Source of the DNA: CAYVIB01 sp964451365
GTDB lineage: Bacteria; Pseudomonadota; Gammaproteobacteria; Pseudomonadales; Cellvibrionaceae
NCBI GenBank assembly: GCA_964451365.1
Contig: CAYVIB010000005.1
Span: 1-64,000, forward strand
Direction: 5' to 3'
DNA: 64,000 bases
In this document: positions 44,640 to 52,363 of the stretch, piece after piece
Layout of the letters: every line of letters begins with the position of its first letter
How positions within the stretch are numbered: the stretch's first letter is position 1
Made by a program: the position numbers and the translations under genes
The notes under the pieces: generated by a model
Told to the model about the DNA's origin: nothing
The model's database searches: none
What the model saw: the letters and a program-made list of their open reading frames with translations, nothing else

Positions 44640-45218
44640 ATGTTGTTGATGATAGATAACTACGATTCCTTTACCTATAACGTTGTTCAGTATCTGGGCG
44701 AGTTGAAAGCGGATGTTTTGGTGGTCCGAAACGACGAGTTGTCGGTCGACGAGATCGAACGCCGATCCCCCGAGCGAATTGTGATATCGCCGGGCCCGTG
44801 CACCCCCTCGGAAGCCGGCGTATCGATGGATGTAATCAAGCATTTTGCGGGTAAAGTGCCTATTCTGGGTATTTGCCTGGGACACCAGAGTATCGGCCAG
44901 GCTTTTGACGGCCGGGTAATTCGGGCACGGGAAGTCATGCATGGCAAAACCTCCAGTATCCGGCATAAAGGCGTGGGGGTCTTCTCCGGATTGAATGATC
45001 CTTTTACTGCCACCCGTTACCATTCACTGATAATTGACAAAGATAACTTTCCAGCGGATCTGGAAGTGACCGCCTGGACAGAAAATGACGACGGCAGCGT
45101 CGATGAAATTATGGGCGTTCGCCACCGGCAGCATAAGATTGAAGGTGTGCAGTTTCACCCGGAGTCTATTTTGAGCGATCACGGCCACCAGCTGCTGCAG
45201 AACTTCCTGGAGCTCTAG
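44640..45218 (+). CDS. trpG: Anthranilate synthase component II (glutamine amidotransferase)
   Basis: Supplies ammonia from glutamine to TrpE. The 192-aa class I amidotransferase has MIDNYDSFTYNVVQYLGE, the nucleophile elbow GICLGHQSIGQAF and the catalytic pair in VQFHPESILS. The frame is open further upstream, but MLLMIDNYDSF at 44640 is the family N-terminus. First gene of trpG-trpD-trpC. Confidence 0.97.
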   Translation: MLLMIDNYDSFTYNVVQYLGELKADVLVVRNDELSVDEIERRSPERIVISPGPCTPSEAGVSMDVIKHFAGKVPILGICLGHQSIGQAFDGRVIRAREVMHGKTSSIRHKGVGVFSGLNDPFTATRYHSLIIDKDNFPADLEVTAWTENDDGSVDEIMGVRHRQHKIEGVQFHPESILSDHGHQLLQNFLEL

Positions 45219-45307
45219 GGTCTGTTAACAATTAAGCCATCCAAATAATTGAGCAAGCCAGATCCAACATGTCTAGCCAAATAAAAAACCTATCGGGTGT
45301 TAAGTCA

Positions 45308-46333
45308 ATGGATATAAAAACAGCTCTCGCGGCGGTGGTGGGAAGGCAGCACCTGTCGCAGGAAGAAATGACTTCCGTGATGAACGAAGTGATGACCGGC
45401 CAGGCGACGCCTGCCCAGATAGGCGGTTTTCTGGTCGCTCTGCGAATGAAGGGCGAGACTATCGACGAAATTACCGGCGCGGCCCAGGTGATGCGCGATT
45501 TGGCCACCAAGGTGAAGGTGAATGCCCCCCATTTGGTGGATACCTGTGGCACCGGCGGTGACGGCGCCAACCTGTTCAATGTTTCCACCGCATCGGCCTT
45601 TGTGGTTGCGGCGGCGGGTGGGCATGTGGCCAAACACGGCAACCGGTCTGTTTCCAGCTCCACCGGGAGTGCCGATGTGTTGGAGGCCGCGGGCATTGAC
45701 TTGCAGATGCCGCCGGAAAAAGTGGCTCGCGCAATCGAACAGGTCGGAGTGGGATTTATGTTCGCCCCCGCCCATCACGGGGCCATGAAGCATGCGATTG
45801 GTCCGCGGCGGGAACTCGCTATGAGAACCATCTTCAATATGTTGGGACCAATGACCAACCCGGCCGGCGTCAAGCGCCAGGTAGTTGGGGTATTTGACAA
45901 GGCTTTGTGCCGGCCAATGGCGGAGGTTCTCGGTCGTCTCGGCAGCGAGCATGTGATGGTTGTTCACTCCGCCGATGGTCTGGACGAGCTGTCCATTGCC
46001 ACCGAAAGTTATGTAGCGGAAATGCAGAACAATGAAGTAATCGAGTACACTCTCGCGCCGGGCGACTTTGGTATCGAGGTCCGGCCTCTCCAGGGGTTGG
46101 AGGTGCAAAGCGCAGCCGAGTCGTTGGCGTTGATTCGCAATGCCTTTGCCGGTGAGGCCGGTGCGAACGTGGCAAAGGCGATCGACATAATTGCCCTGAA
46201 CGCCGGCGCCGCGATTTATGTTGCCGGCCTGGCGAACAGCCTGGCGAATGGAGTGAAAATGGCGGAGGATGCCCTGGCCAGTGGCGCGGCGGGAGAAAAG
46301 CTCAAGGAACTGGTTGAGTTTTCGGATTATTAA
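45308..46333 (+). CDS. trpD: Anthranilate phosphoribosyltransferase
   Basis: Joins anthranilate and PRPP. The 341-aa protein has the PRPP loop DTCGTGGDGANLFNVSTASA, KHGNRSVSSSTGSADVLEA and FAPAHHGAMKHAIGPRRELA. Start chosen at ATG 45308 (MDIKTALAAVV), 89 bp after trpG; an upstream in-frame ATG at 45269 would add 13 residues without family support. Continues into trpC after 23 bp. Confidence 0.97.
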   Translation: MDIKTALAAVVGRQHLSQEEMTSVMNEVMTGQATPAQIGGFLVALRMKGETIDEITGAAQVMRDLATKVKVNAPHLVDTCGTGGDGANLFNVSTASAFVVAAAGGHVAKHGNRSVSSSTGSADVLEAAGIDLQMPPEKVARAIEQVGVGFMFAPAHHGAMKHAIGPRRELAMRTIFNMLGPMTNPAGVKRQVVGVFDKALCRPMAEVLGRLGSEHVMVVHSADGLDELSIATESYVAEMQNNEVIEYTLAPGDFGIEVRPLQGLEVQSAAESLALIRNAFAGEAGANVAKAIDIIALNAGAAIYVAGLANSLANGVKMAEDALASGAAGEKLKELVEFSDY

Positions 46334-46356
46334 AATAACAAAGTAAAGAGATAACT

Positions 46357-47160
46357 GTGTCAGATACGCCCACCATTCTAAAAAAAATCATACAACGCAA
46401 AAAAGAGGAAGTGGCCGAACGCGCGCGGCGCCGGCCGCGACCGGAACTGGAATGCTTCGTGGCGGAGATGGGGTCGTGCCGGGGATTTGCTGTCGCATTG
46501 CAGCGCAAACTGGCGGACGGTAAGCCCGGAGTGATTGCTGAAATCAAGAAGGCTTCCCCCAGTAAAGGAGTCATTCGGCCGGACTATAACCCCGAGCAGA
46601 TAGCAAAAAGCTACGAAAGGTACGGTGCCGCCTGTTTGTCGGTGCTTACAGACATTGACTTTTTCCAGGGGGCGGATGAACACCTGGTCAGTGCCCGAAA
46701 TGCTGTCTCGCTACCGGTTATCCGCAAGGACTTTATTGTGGACAGCTACCAGTTGCTTGAATCTCGGGCATTGGGGGCGGACTGTATTCTGCTGATTGCC
46801 GCGGCGCTCGACCAGCCGGCACTGGTGGCGCTTAACGCGGAAGCGCGGGCACTGGGGTTGGATGTGCTGGTGGAAGTCCATAACCAGGCGGAACTGGAGC
46901 GGGCTCTGGAACTGCCGAATCAATTGATTGGTATTAACAATCGCGACCTGCACACTTTCGATGTGTCTCTGGACGCGACGCTGTCTCTGTTGGCTGATAT
47001 CCCGTCAGACCGCACCGTGGTTACCGAAAGCGGCATTCTTGCACGGGAAGATGTGGCTTTGATGCGCAGCAACGGGGTAAACGCTTTTCTTGTGGGGGAG
47101 TCGTTTATGCGGGCAACCGAACCCGGACAAAAACTGGGCGAGTTGTTCAGTTTATCCTGA
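46357..47160 (+). CDS. trpC: Indole-3-glycerol phosphate synthase
   Basis: Ring closure step of tryptophan synthesis. The 267-aa monofunctional enzyme has ILKKIIQRKKEEV, AEIKKASPSKGVIRPDYNP, SVLTDIDFFQGADEHL, PVIRKDFIVDSYQL, LIGINNRDLHTF and SESGI-type TESGILAREDV. It starts with GTG at 46357, preceded by AAAGAGA; no fused TrpF domain is present. A terminator-like hairpin follows. Confidence 0.97.
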   Translation: MSDTPTILKKIIQRKKEEVAERARRRPRPELECFVAEMGSCRGFAVALQRKLADGKPGVIAEIKKASPSKGVIRPDYNPEQIAKSYERYGAACLSVLTDIDFFQGADEHLVSARNAVSLPVIRKDFIVDSYQLLESRALGADCILLIAAALDQPALVALNAEARALGLDVLVEVHNQAELERALELPNQLIGINNRDLHTFDVSLDATLSLLADIPSDRTVVTESGILAREDVALMRSNGVNAFLVGESFMRATEPGQKLGELFSLS

Positions 47161-47169
47161 TGCGATGGC

Positions 47170-47196
47170 GGCAGACAGGAGCGAAGCCTGTCTGCC
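47170..47196. terminator. Hairpin between convergent trpC and vfr
   Basis: GGCAGACAGG (47170-47179) pairs perfectly with CCTGTCTGCC (47187-47196) around a 7-nt loop. Only a short T-containing tail follows on either strand, so termination strength is uncertain. Confidence 0.65.
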
Positions 47197-47209
47197 TTGG
47201 CATTGATCT

Positions 47210-47845
47210 TTACCGTGTGCCGTAAACCACCATGGTTTTGCCTTTGACAGATACCAGTCCCTGATCTTCCAGCGTTTTCAGAACGCGTCCCACCATTTCC
47301 CTTGAGCAGCCGACAATGCGGCCGATTTCCTGGCGCGTGATTTTAATCTGCATGCCGTCCGGGTGTGTCATTGCATCGGGCTCCTTGCACAGGTCCAGCA
47401 GGGTTCTCGCCACCCGCCCGGTAACGTCCAGAAACGCCAGGTCGCCCACCTTGCGGGTGGTGTTGCGCAGCCTTCTGGCCATTTGGGTGCCGAGCGCGAA
47501 AAGAAACTCCGGATGCGTTTCGGTCAATTCCTGAAATTTTGCATAGGAAATTTCGGCAATTTCACATTCCGACTTGGCCCGCACCCAGGCACTGCGGGCA
47601 TCGTGCTCGTCGAACAGGCCCATTTCGCCGAAAAAGTCGCCATCGTTGAGGTAGGCTACAATCATTTCCCGGCCTTCCTCGTCCTCAATGAGCACGGTGA
47701 CGGAACCCTTGATGATGTAATACAGGGAATCGCTTTTATCGCCGGCATAGATCAGCGTGCTCTTGGCCGGATAGCGCCGTCTGTGGCAATGACTTAAAAA
47801 TTCATCCACATTTTGGATGTGAGGTGTGAGTGACACGGCAACCAA
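47210..47845 (-). CDS. vfr: cAMP-binding transcriptional regulator Vfr/CRP
   Basis: A 211-aa CRP-family activator. The cyclic-nucleotide pocket FFGEMGLFDEHDARSAWVRA keeps the Glu, Arg and Ser residues that bind cAMP in E. coli CRP. The C-terminal winged helix contains TRQEIGRIVGCSREMVGRVLKTLEDQGLV. Placed after trpC and facing an OsmC-family gene, exactly as vfr in P. aeruginosa; the E. coli crp gene also neighbours an OsmC-like gene (yhfA). In pseudomonads Vfr controls virulence and twitching rather than sugar use. Confidence 0.95.
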   Translation of the reverse strand: MVAVSLTPHIQNVDEFLSHCHRRRYPAKSTLIYAGDKSDSLYYIIKGSVTVLIEDEEGREMIVAYLNDGDFFGEMGLFDEHDARSAWVRAKSECEIAEISYAKFQELTETHPEFLFALGTQMARRLRNTTRKVGDLAFLDVTGRVARTLLDLCKEPDAMTHPDGMQIKITRQEIGRIVGCSREMVGRVLKTLEDQGLVSVKGKTMVVYGTR

Positions 47846-48293
47846 AGTAGTACCCTCGATTCTTCAAAGTTAGGGGGCGGTAATATTGTTAACTTTCTCG
47901 ACCCTGTTAAACGTTTAGCTTTTTTCTTGTTTTGTCAGAAGCGGTGAGTTCACCGTTTGTCGGAGCGTCCAAAGACTTCACCGGCGCTCCGGCGTGTTCT
48001 GCTCTTTTTTCGGCAGCGCTACTCATCGGCAAACCGACATCGAAAAAGAACAACTTACTAACTAACTCCTGAGTATAACGTGATAAATGGTAAAAACCGA
48101 TAGTTAGTTTAAAACAGTATAGTGTTTTTCGGCTATTTAACACGATCACAAAGTGTGATTGACCACGCTGTTTGTAATACATTCCCGGCTTTTTCCTGTT
48201 GTGGTCGGTTACCGGCGGGCTTTGTGATAGCATTCCGCCACTTTTGACAACCCGTATTTTTAAATTTTTGAAGATTGAGAGAAGAGAGTAGCT
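47846..48293. other. Intergenic region between divergent vfr and OsmC-family gene
   Basis: 448 bp. A long antisense frame here (47907-48563) is not a credible gene because it crosses the OsmC gene. TTGACA at 48244-48249 may be the -35 of the OsmC-family gene, but no good -10 is 17 bp away. A dyad lies at 48145-48159. Confidence 0.5.
48145..48159. promoter_or_regulatory. ATCACA-AAG-TGTGAT dyad, possible regulator site
   Basis: A 15-bp perfect dyad with the half-sites of a CRP/Vfr operator in inverted order (TCACA first, TGTGA second). It is therefore not a standard CRP site (TGTGA-N6-TCACA), but its place in the vfr regulatory region makes it worth recording. Confidence 0.35.
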
Positions 48294-48716
48294 ATGCAAG
48301 CTAGTGTAAAGTGGCTCGATGGAGCCATGTTTGTAGGGGAAGCCGGCAGTGGTCACAGTGTTGTCATGGACGGACCGCCCGATCATGGGGGCCGTAACAT
48401 GGGGCCGAGACCGATGGAGATGATTTTGTTGGGCTTGGGCGGGTGTGCCTCCTTCGATGTGATGAGCATCCTGCAAAAGTCCCGGCAAAAGGTATTTGAC
48501 TGCCGGGTGGATATTACCGCCGAAAGGGCGGAAGGCATCCCGTCGCCTTTTACCCGTATTCATATGAAGTTTGTGGTTACCGGCCAGAGTGTAAAGGAAA
48601 GCCAGGTAAAAAAAGCCGTGGAGCTGTCGGCGGAAAAATACTGTTCCGCCTCAATTATGCTCGAGGCAGCCGGTGTGGATCTGAGCCACGATTTTGAAGT
48701 TATCGAAGCATCGTAG
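48294..48716 (+). CDS. OsmC family protein (YhfA-like)
   Basis: A 140-aa protein with the OsmC fold and both redox cysteines, in LGLGGCASFDVMSIL and AEKYCSASIML. OsmC/Ohr proteins reduce organic hydroperoxides; the YhfA-like branch next to crp/vfr has no proven substrate. Start ATG 48294 follows AGAGAAGAGAG. Confidence 0.92.
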   Translation: MQASVKWLDGAMFVGEAGSGHSVVMDGPPDHGGRNMGPRPMEMILLGLGGCASFDVMSILQKSRQKVFDCRVDITAERAEGIPSPFTRIHMKFVVTGQSVKESQVKKAVELSAEKYCSASIMLEAAGVDLSHDFEVIEAS

Positions 48717-48737
48717 TTTGCGAACCTGTCCGGCGGG

Positions 48738-49385
48738 TTATATCCGGTAGCTGCTCGATGTCATCAGCCGCGAGACAAGCGTCATCATCGCTTTAACCGG
48801 GGCGGGAAAGCTGTAGCCGCCGGCTTCCAGTGCGGTATGCGCGTGCCTGGCTTCGTCGGTCAGCATCTGTTCGACAATGGCCCGCGAAGCGGCGTCATCC
48901 TGAGGCAGTTTTTCCAGGTGGCTGCGCAGATGCTTGCAAACCTGCTCTTCGGTGGCGGCAACGAATCCCAGGCTGACCTTGTCACTGACCAGTCCGGCTG
49001 CCGCGCCCAGACCGAACGACAGTCCGTACCAGACCGGATTGAGCACACTGGTGTGGCTGTTCAACTCGTTTAGCCGCTGCTCGCACCAGGCCAGATGATC
49101 TATCTCCTCGTCCGCCGCGTGCTCCATTTCCTCCCGAACTTCCGGCAGGCGCGCTGTAAGTGCCTGCCCCTGATACAGCGCCTGGGCGCACACTTCGCCG
49201 GTGTGATTGACTCGCATCAGGCCTGCCGCATGCCGGCTTTCCACTTCGTCCAGCTCTTTAACCGGCGTTTGAGGCGGCTGCGGTCGTTGCCGGGTGGCGG
49301 TGCTGGTGCCGGGCACTGTGGTGCGCAGGGCGCGATCCAACCCGCAAATCAGTTTGTCGACAGGGGAAAGCGTGCGTTGAGACAT
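48738..49385 (-). CDS. coq7: 3-demethoxyubiquinol 3-hydroxylase Coq7
   Basis: Di-iron hydroxylase of the last hydroxylation step of ubiquinone synthesis. The 215-aa protein has MRVNHTGEVCAQALYQGQ, EHAADEEIDHLAWCEQR and LTDEARHAHTALEAG, carrying the E...ExxH metal ligands twice. Convergent with the OsmC-family gene and near vfr, as in P. aeruginosa. Confidence 0.96.
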   Translation of the reverse strand: MSQRTLSPVDKLICGLDRALRTTVPGTSTATRQRPQPPQTPVKELDEVESRHAAGLMRVNHTGEVCAQALYQGQALTARLPEVREEMEHAADEEIDHLAWCEQRLNELNSHTSVLNPVWYGLSFGLGAAAGLVSDKVSLGFVAATEEQVCKHLRSHLEKLPQDDAASRAIVEQMLTDEARHAHTALEAGGYSFPAPVKAMMTLVSRLMTSSSYRI

Positions 49386-49449
49386 ATGAAGAACCTGTAA
49401 AGGGGTTGGTGCCTGCTCTAAAATGCAGAGTAGGCAAACTCAAAAATAA

Positions 49450-50940
49450 GTGGCTGAAATGAATAATAACGATTTGCGGCTGATACTCAACTCCAAGGTG
49501 TCAATCATTGTAGTCGAGACTTTCGATGAACCCCGCGCGCTGGTGATGTTGCGGGATATTCTCAAACGGGAGGGCATTCCCGCCTGGCGTTGGACCGTCA
49601 CCGAGGGCCTGGGCCCGCTGGGCTTTGGAATGGAGCTGATGGAAAAGGACCGGCACATGGATCCGGATGAGCTGCTCAGGCACATTAAAAATCACAAGTC
49701 GGCGAGCGTGTTCGTGCTCTGTGATTTTCACCCCTACCTGGATTCCCCCAGGACTATTCGCCTGCTGAAGGATGTTGCCCTCAACCAGCAGAACTGCAAG
49801 CACCACGTGGTATTGGTCAGCCACGCCCTGAAACTGCCGCCCGAACTCAGTCGCCACGCGGCGTCGCTCAATGTTTCCATGCCGACCGAAGAGGAAATTC
49901 TGGCAATTGTCCGCGAGGAGGCCCGCGCCTGGGCAGGCAGAAACGGCAAAAACCGTATCAAAACCGACAACGTCACGCTGCAGAAGTTGGTGAATAATCT
50001 GAAGGGCTTGCCGCACCAGGATGTCCGCCGGCTGGCTCACGGTGCCATCGCTGATGACGGTGCCATTACCGATGAGGATCTGCCGGAATTGACACGGGCG
50101 AAGTTTGAGTTGATGGACATGGAGGGGGTGCTGCATTTCGAATACAGCACCGCCCACCTGAAGGATGTGGCCGGGCTTAACAACCTCAAAAGCTGGCTGG
50201 AAAGCCGCCGCCGGATTATGAAAGACAGCGATTCCGGCAATAAACTTGACGCGCCCAAGGGCGTTTTGCTGTTTGGCGTACAGGGCGGCGGTAAAAGCCT
50301 GGCGGCCAAGGCGATTGCGGGTGTTTGGGGCCTGCCGCTGTTAAGGTTGGACATGGCCTGCCTGTACAACAAGTTCGTCGGCGAAACCGAACGCAACCTG
50401 CGTGAAGCGTTGAAGCTGGCCGACATTATGTCACCCTGTGTGTTGTGGATGGATGAAGTTGAAAAAGGCCTCGCCCAGGGCAGCAGTGACAGCGGCACGC
50501 CGCAGCGCCTGCTGGGAACCCTGTTGACCTGGATGGCGGAGCGAAAGAGTCGGGTGTTTATGGTGGCCACCAGCAACGATATCAGCGAGTTGCCGCCTGA
50601 ACTGATGCGCAAGGGCCGCTTTGACGAGATCTTTTTTATCGATCTGCCGGATGCGGAAATGCGCACCAATATTTTTGCAATCCATCTCGCCAGGCGCGAT
50701 CTGAACGCCGACCGGTTCGATTTGCCACTGTTGGCGGGTATGACCGACGGTTTTACCGGTGCTGAAATCGAGCAGGCCATCGTCTCCGCCACTTATGCGG
50801 CGGCGGCGCGCGGAGAAATTGCGTCCACCGATCAGGTCATTGCCGCGGTTCGACAAACACAGCCTTTATCGGTGGTGATGGCGGAACAAATTACCGGCTT
50901 GCGGGAGTGGGCGAAAGACCGGGCGGTCTTCGCCAATTGA
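49450..50940 (+). CDS. Ycf46-type AAA+ ATPase
   Basis: A 496-aa ATPase. Residues about 1-240 form an N-terminal domain specific to the Ycf46 group, including IIVVETFDEPRAL and FVLCDFHPYLDSPRTIRLLKD. The AAA+ module has Walker A GVQGGGKSLAAKAIAG, a pore-region MACLYNKFVGETERNL, Walker B CVLWMDEVEKG and an arginine-finger segment MRKGRFDEIFFIDLP. The Walker A is GxxGGGKS rather than GPPGTGKT, typical of this branch. GTG at 49450 or ATG at 49459 may be the start; neither has a clear ribosome binding site. Function of the bacterial family is not established; Ycf46 is linked to carbon regulation in cyanobacteria. Confidence 0.85.
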   Translation: MAEMNNNDLRLILNSKVSIIVVETFDEPRALVMLRDILKREGIPAWRWTVTEGLGPLGFGMELMEKDRHMDPDELLRHIKNHKSASVFVLCDFHPYLDSPRTIRLLKDVALNQQNCKHHVVLVSHALKLPPELSRHAASLNVSMPTEEEILAIVREEARAWAGRNGKNRIKTDNVTLQKLVNNLKGLPHQDVRRLAHGAIADDGAITDEDLPELTRAKFELMDMEGVLHFEYSTAHLKDVAGLNNLKSWLESRRRIMKDSDSGNKLDAPKGVLLFGVQGGGKSLAAKAIAGVWGLPLLRLDMACLYNKFVGETERNLREALKLADIMSPCVLWMDEVEKGLAQGSSDSGTPQRLLGTLLTWMAERKSRVFMVATSNDISELPPELMRKGRFDEIFFIDLPDAEMRTNIFAIHLARRDLNADRFDLPLLAGMTDGFTGAEIEQAIVSATYAAAARGEIASTDQVIAAVRQTQPLSVVMAEQITGLREWAKDRAVFAN

Positions 50941-50948
50941 CATTCCGG

Positions 50949-50990
50949 CAGGGCGGGTAAGCGATGGTCCGGCACTTCGGGCGCCACCCG
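50949..50990. repeat. Dispersed GGGCGGGTAAGC-type repeat, copy 3
   Basis: CAGGGCGGGTAAGCGATGG resembles the reverse complement of the copy at 25609-25640, and CACCCGC appears at the right side. It lies between the convergent AAA+ gene and purD. Confidence 0.45.
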
Positions 50991-51046
50991 CGATCGGTTG
51001 TTGACGGAGCGAAGAAATCGGCGGGTGGCACTATGCGTACCCCACA

Positions 51047-52342
51047 TTATATTGCTCGACCCTTTTCTCTCGCGATGGCGCGATAGGCGATATCATTGCG
51101 CATATAGGCTCCTTCCCATTGGACTTTCCTTGCCAGATCGTAGGCGCTGGCCTGCGCTTCCGTGACGGTGGTACCCATGGCGGTGGCGCACAGTACCCGA
51201 CCGCCGTTGGTCAATACGGTTTCTCCATCGAGGCGGGTGCCGGCGTGGAATATCTTGGCTGCGGGTGTTTCAGTGTTTTCCAGGCCTGAAATGGCTTTGT
51301 CTTTTTCATAGCTGCCTGGATAGCCCCCCGCAGCCAATACCACACCAACCGCCGGTCTTTCGTCCCAGTCAGCGCTGCAGTCCGAGAGAGTTCCATCCAG
51401 CGCGGCCTGGCACAGGTCCACCATATCCGACTTCAATCGCATCATTATCGGTTGGGTTTCCGGATCGCCGAAGCGGCAGTTGTATTCAATTACCTTTGGT
51501 GAACCGTCGCTGCCGATCATCAACCCGGCGTAGAGAAACCCGGTATAGCTGTTGCCTTCCTCGGCCATGCCGCGAATGGTGGGAAGGATAACTTCCTCCA
51601 TAATGCGGTCGTGAATTGCTGGCGTGACCACCGGGGCGGGGGAGTAAGCGCCCATGCCGCCTGTGTTCAGGCCGGTATCGCCGTCGCCCGCGCGCTTGTG
51701 GTCCTGGCTGGTGGCCATGGGCAGCACATTTTTGCCGTCGGCAATAACGATAAAACTGGCTTCCTCGCCTTTGAGAAATTCTTCGATAACGACCCGACAA
51801 CCGGCGTCGCCAAATGCGTTACCGGACAGCATATCCTTCACCGCCTCTTCCGCTGTGGCCAAGTCCTCCGCGACAATCACGCCTTTGCCCGCCGCCAGGC
51901 CATCTGCTTTCACTACAATGGGGGCACCTTTTTCCCGCAGGTAGGCAAGCGCCGGCTCCACCTCGGTAAAACTTTTATATTCCGCGGTGGGAATATTGTG
52001 GCGGGCGAGGAAATCCTTGGTAAAAGCTTTCGAACCCTCCAACTGCGCCGCGCCTCTGGTGGGCCCGAAACACGCCAGGCCGTTTTGCCTGAAAGCATCG
52101 ACAACGCCTTCCACCAGCGGTGCCTCCGGGCCGACAATGGTCAGGTCGACATGATGTGACTTGGCGAATTCCACCAGTTCGGCAAAGGCCATAACATCTA
52201 TGGGCACGTTTTCCATTTTGTCTTCAAGTGCTGTTCCCGCGTTGCCGGGAGCAACAAATACTTTATTAACTTTTTCGCTTTGCGCGGCTTTCCAGGCCAG
52301 GGCATGTTCGCGGCCACCGCTGCCGATAATTAATATATTCAT
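51047..52342 (-). CDS. purD: Phosphoribosylamine-glycine ligase
   Basis: Second step of purine synthesis. The 431-aa ATP-grasp enzyme has NILIIGSGGREHALAWK, VVKADGLAAGKGVIVA, AHKRAGDGDTGLNTGGMGAYSP-like sequence (HKRAGDGDTGLNTGGMG) and NCRFGDPETQP. 21 bp after purH. Both belong to the dusB-fis-purH-purD run common in gammaproteobacteria. Confidence 0.98.
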   Translation of the reverse strand: MNILIIGSGGREHALAWKAAQSEKVNKVFVAPGNAGTALEDKMENVPIDVMAFAELVEFAKSHHVDLTIVGPEAPLVEGVVDAFRQNGLACFGPTRGAAQLEGSKAFTKDFLARHNIPTAEYKSFTEVEPALAYLREKGAPIVVKADGLAAGKGVIVAEDLATAEEAVKDMLSGNAFGDAGCRVVIEEFLKGEEASFIVIADGKNVLPMATSQDHKRAGDGDTGLNTGGMGAYSPAPVVTPAIHDRIMEEVILPTIRGMAEEGNSYTGFLYAGLMIGSDGSPKVIEYNCRFGDPETQPIMMRLKSDMVDLCQAALDGTLSDCSADWDERPAVGVVLAAGGYPGSYEKDKAISGLENTETPAAKIFHAGTRLDGETVLTNGGRVLCATAMGTTVTEAQASAYDLARKVQWEGAYMRNDIAYRAIAREKGRAI

Positions 52343-52363
52343 AATAAATGCTTGTTTTTTTGA

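Noticed and set aside
48145..48170. Standard CRP/Vfr operator near vfr
   Set aside because: The half-sites are in the wrong order and no TGTGA-N6-TCACA could be found.
47907..48563. 218-codon minus-strand frame between vfr and the OsmC-family gene
   Set aside because: It overlaps most of the OsmC-family coding region antisense and lacks a recognisable domain or ribosome binding site.
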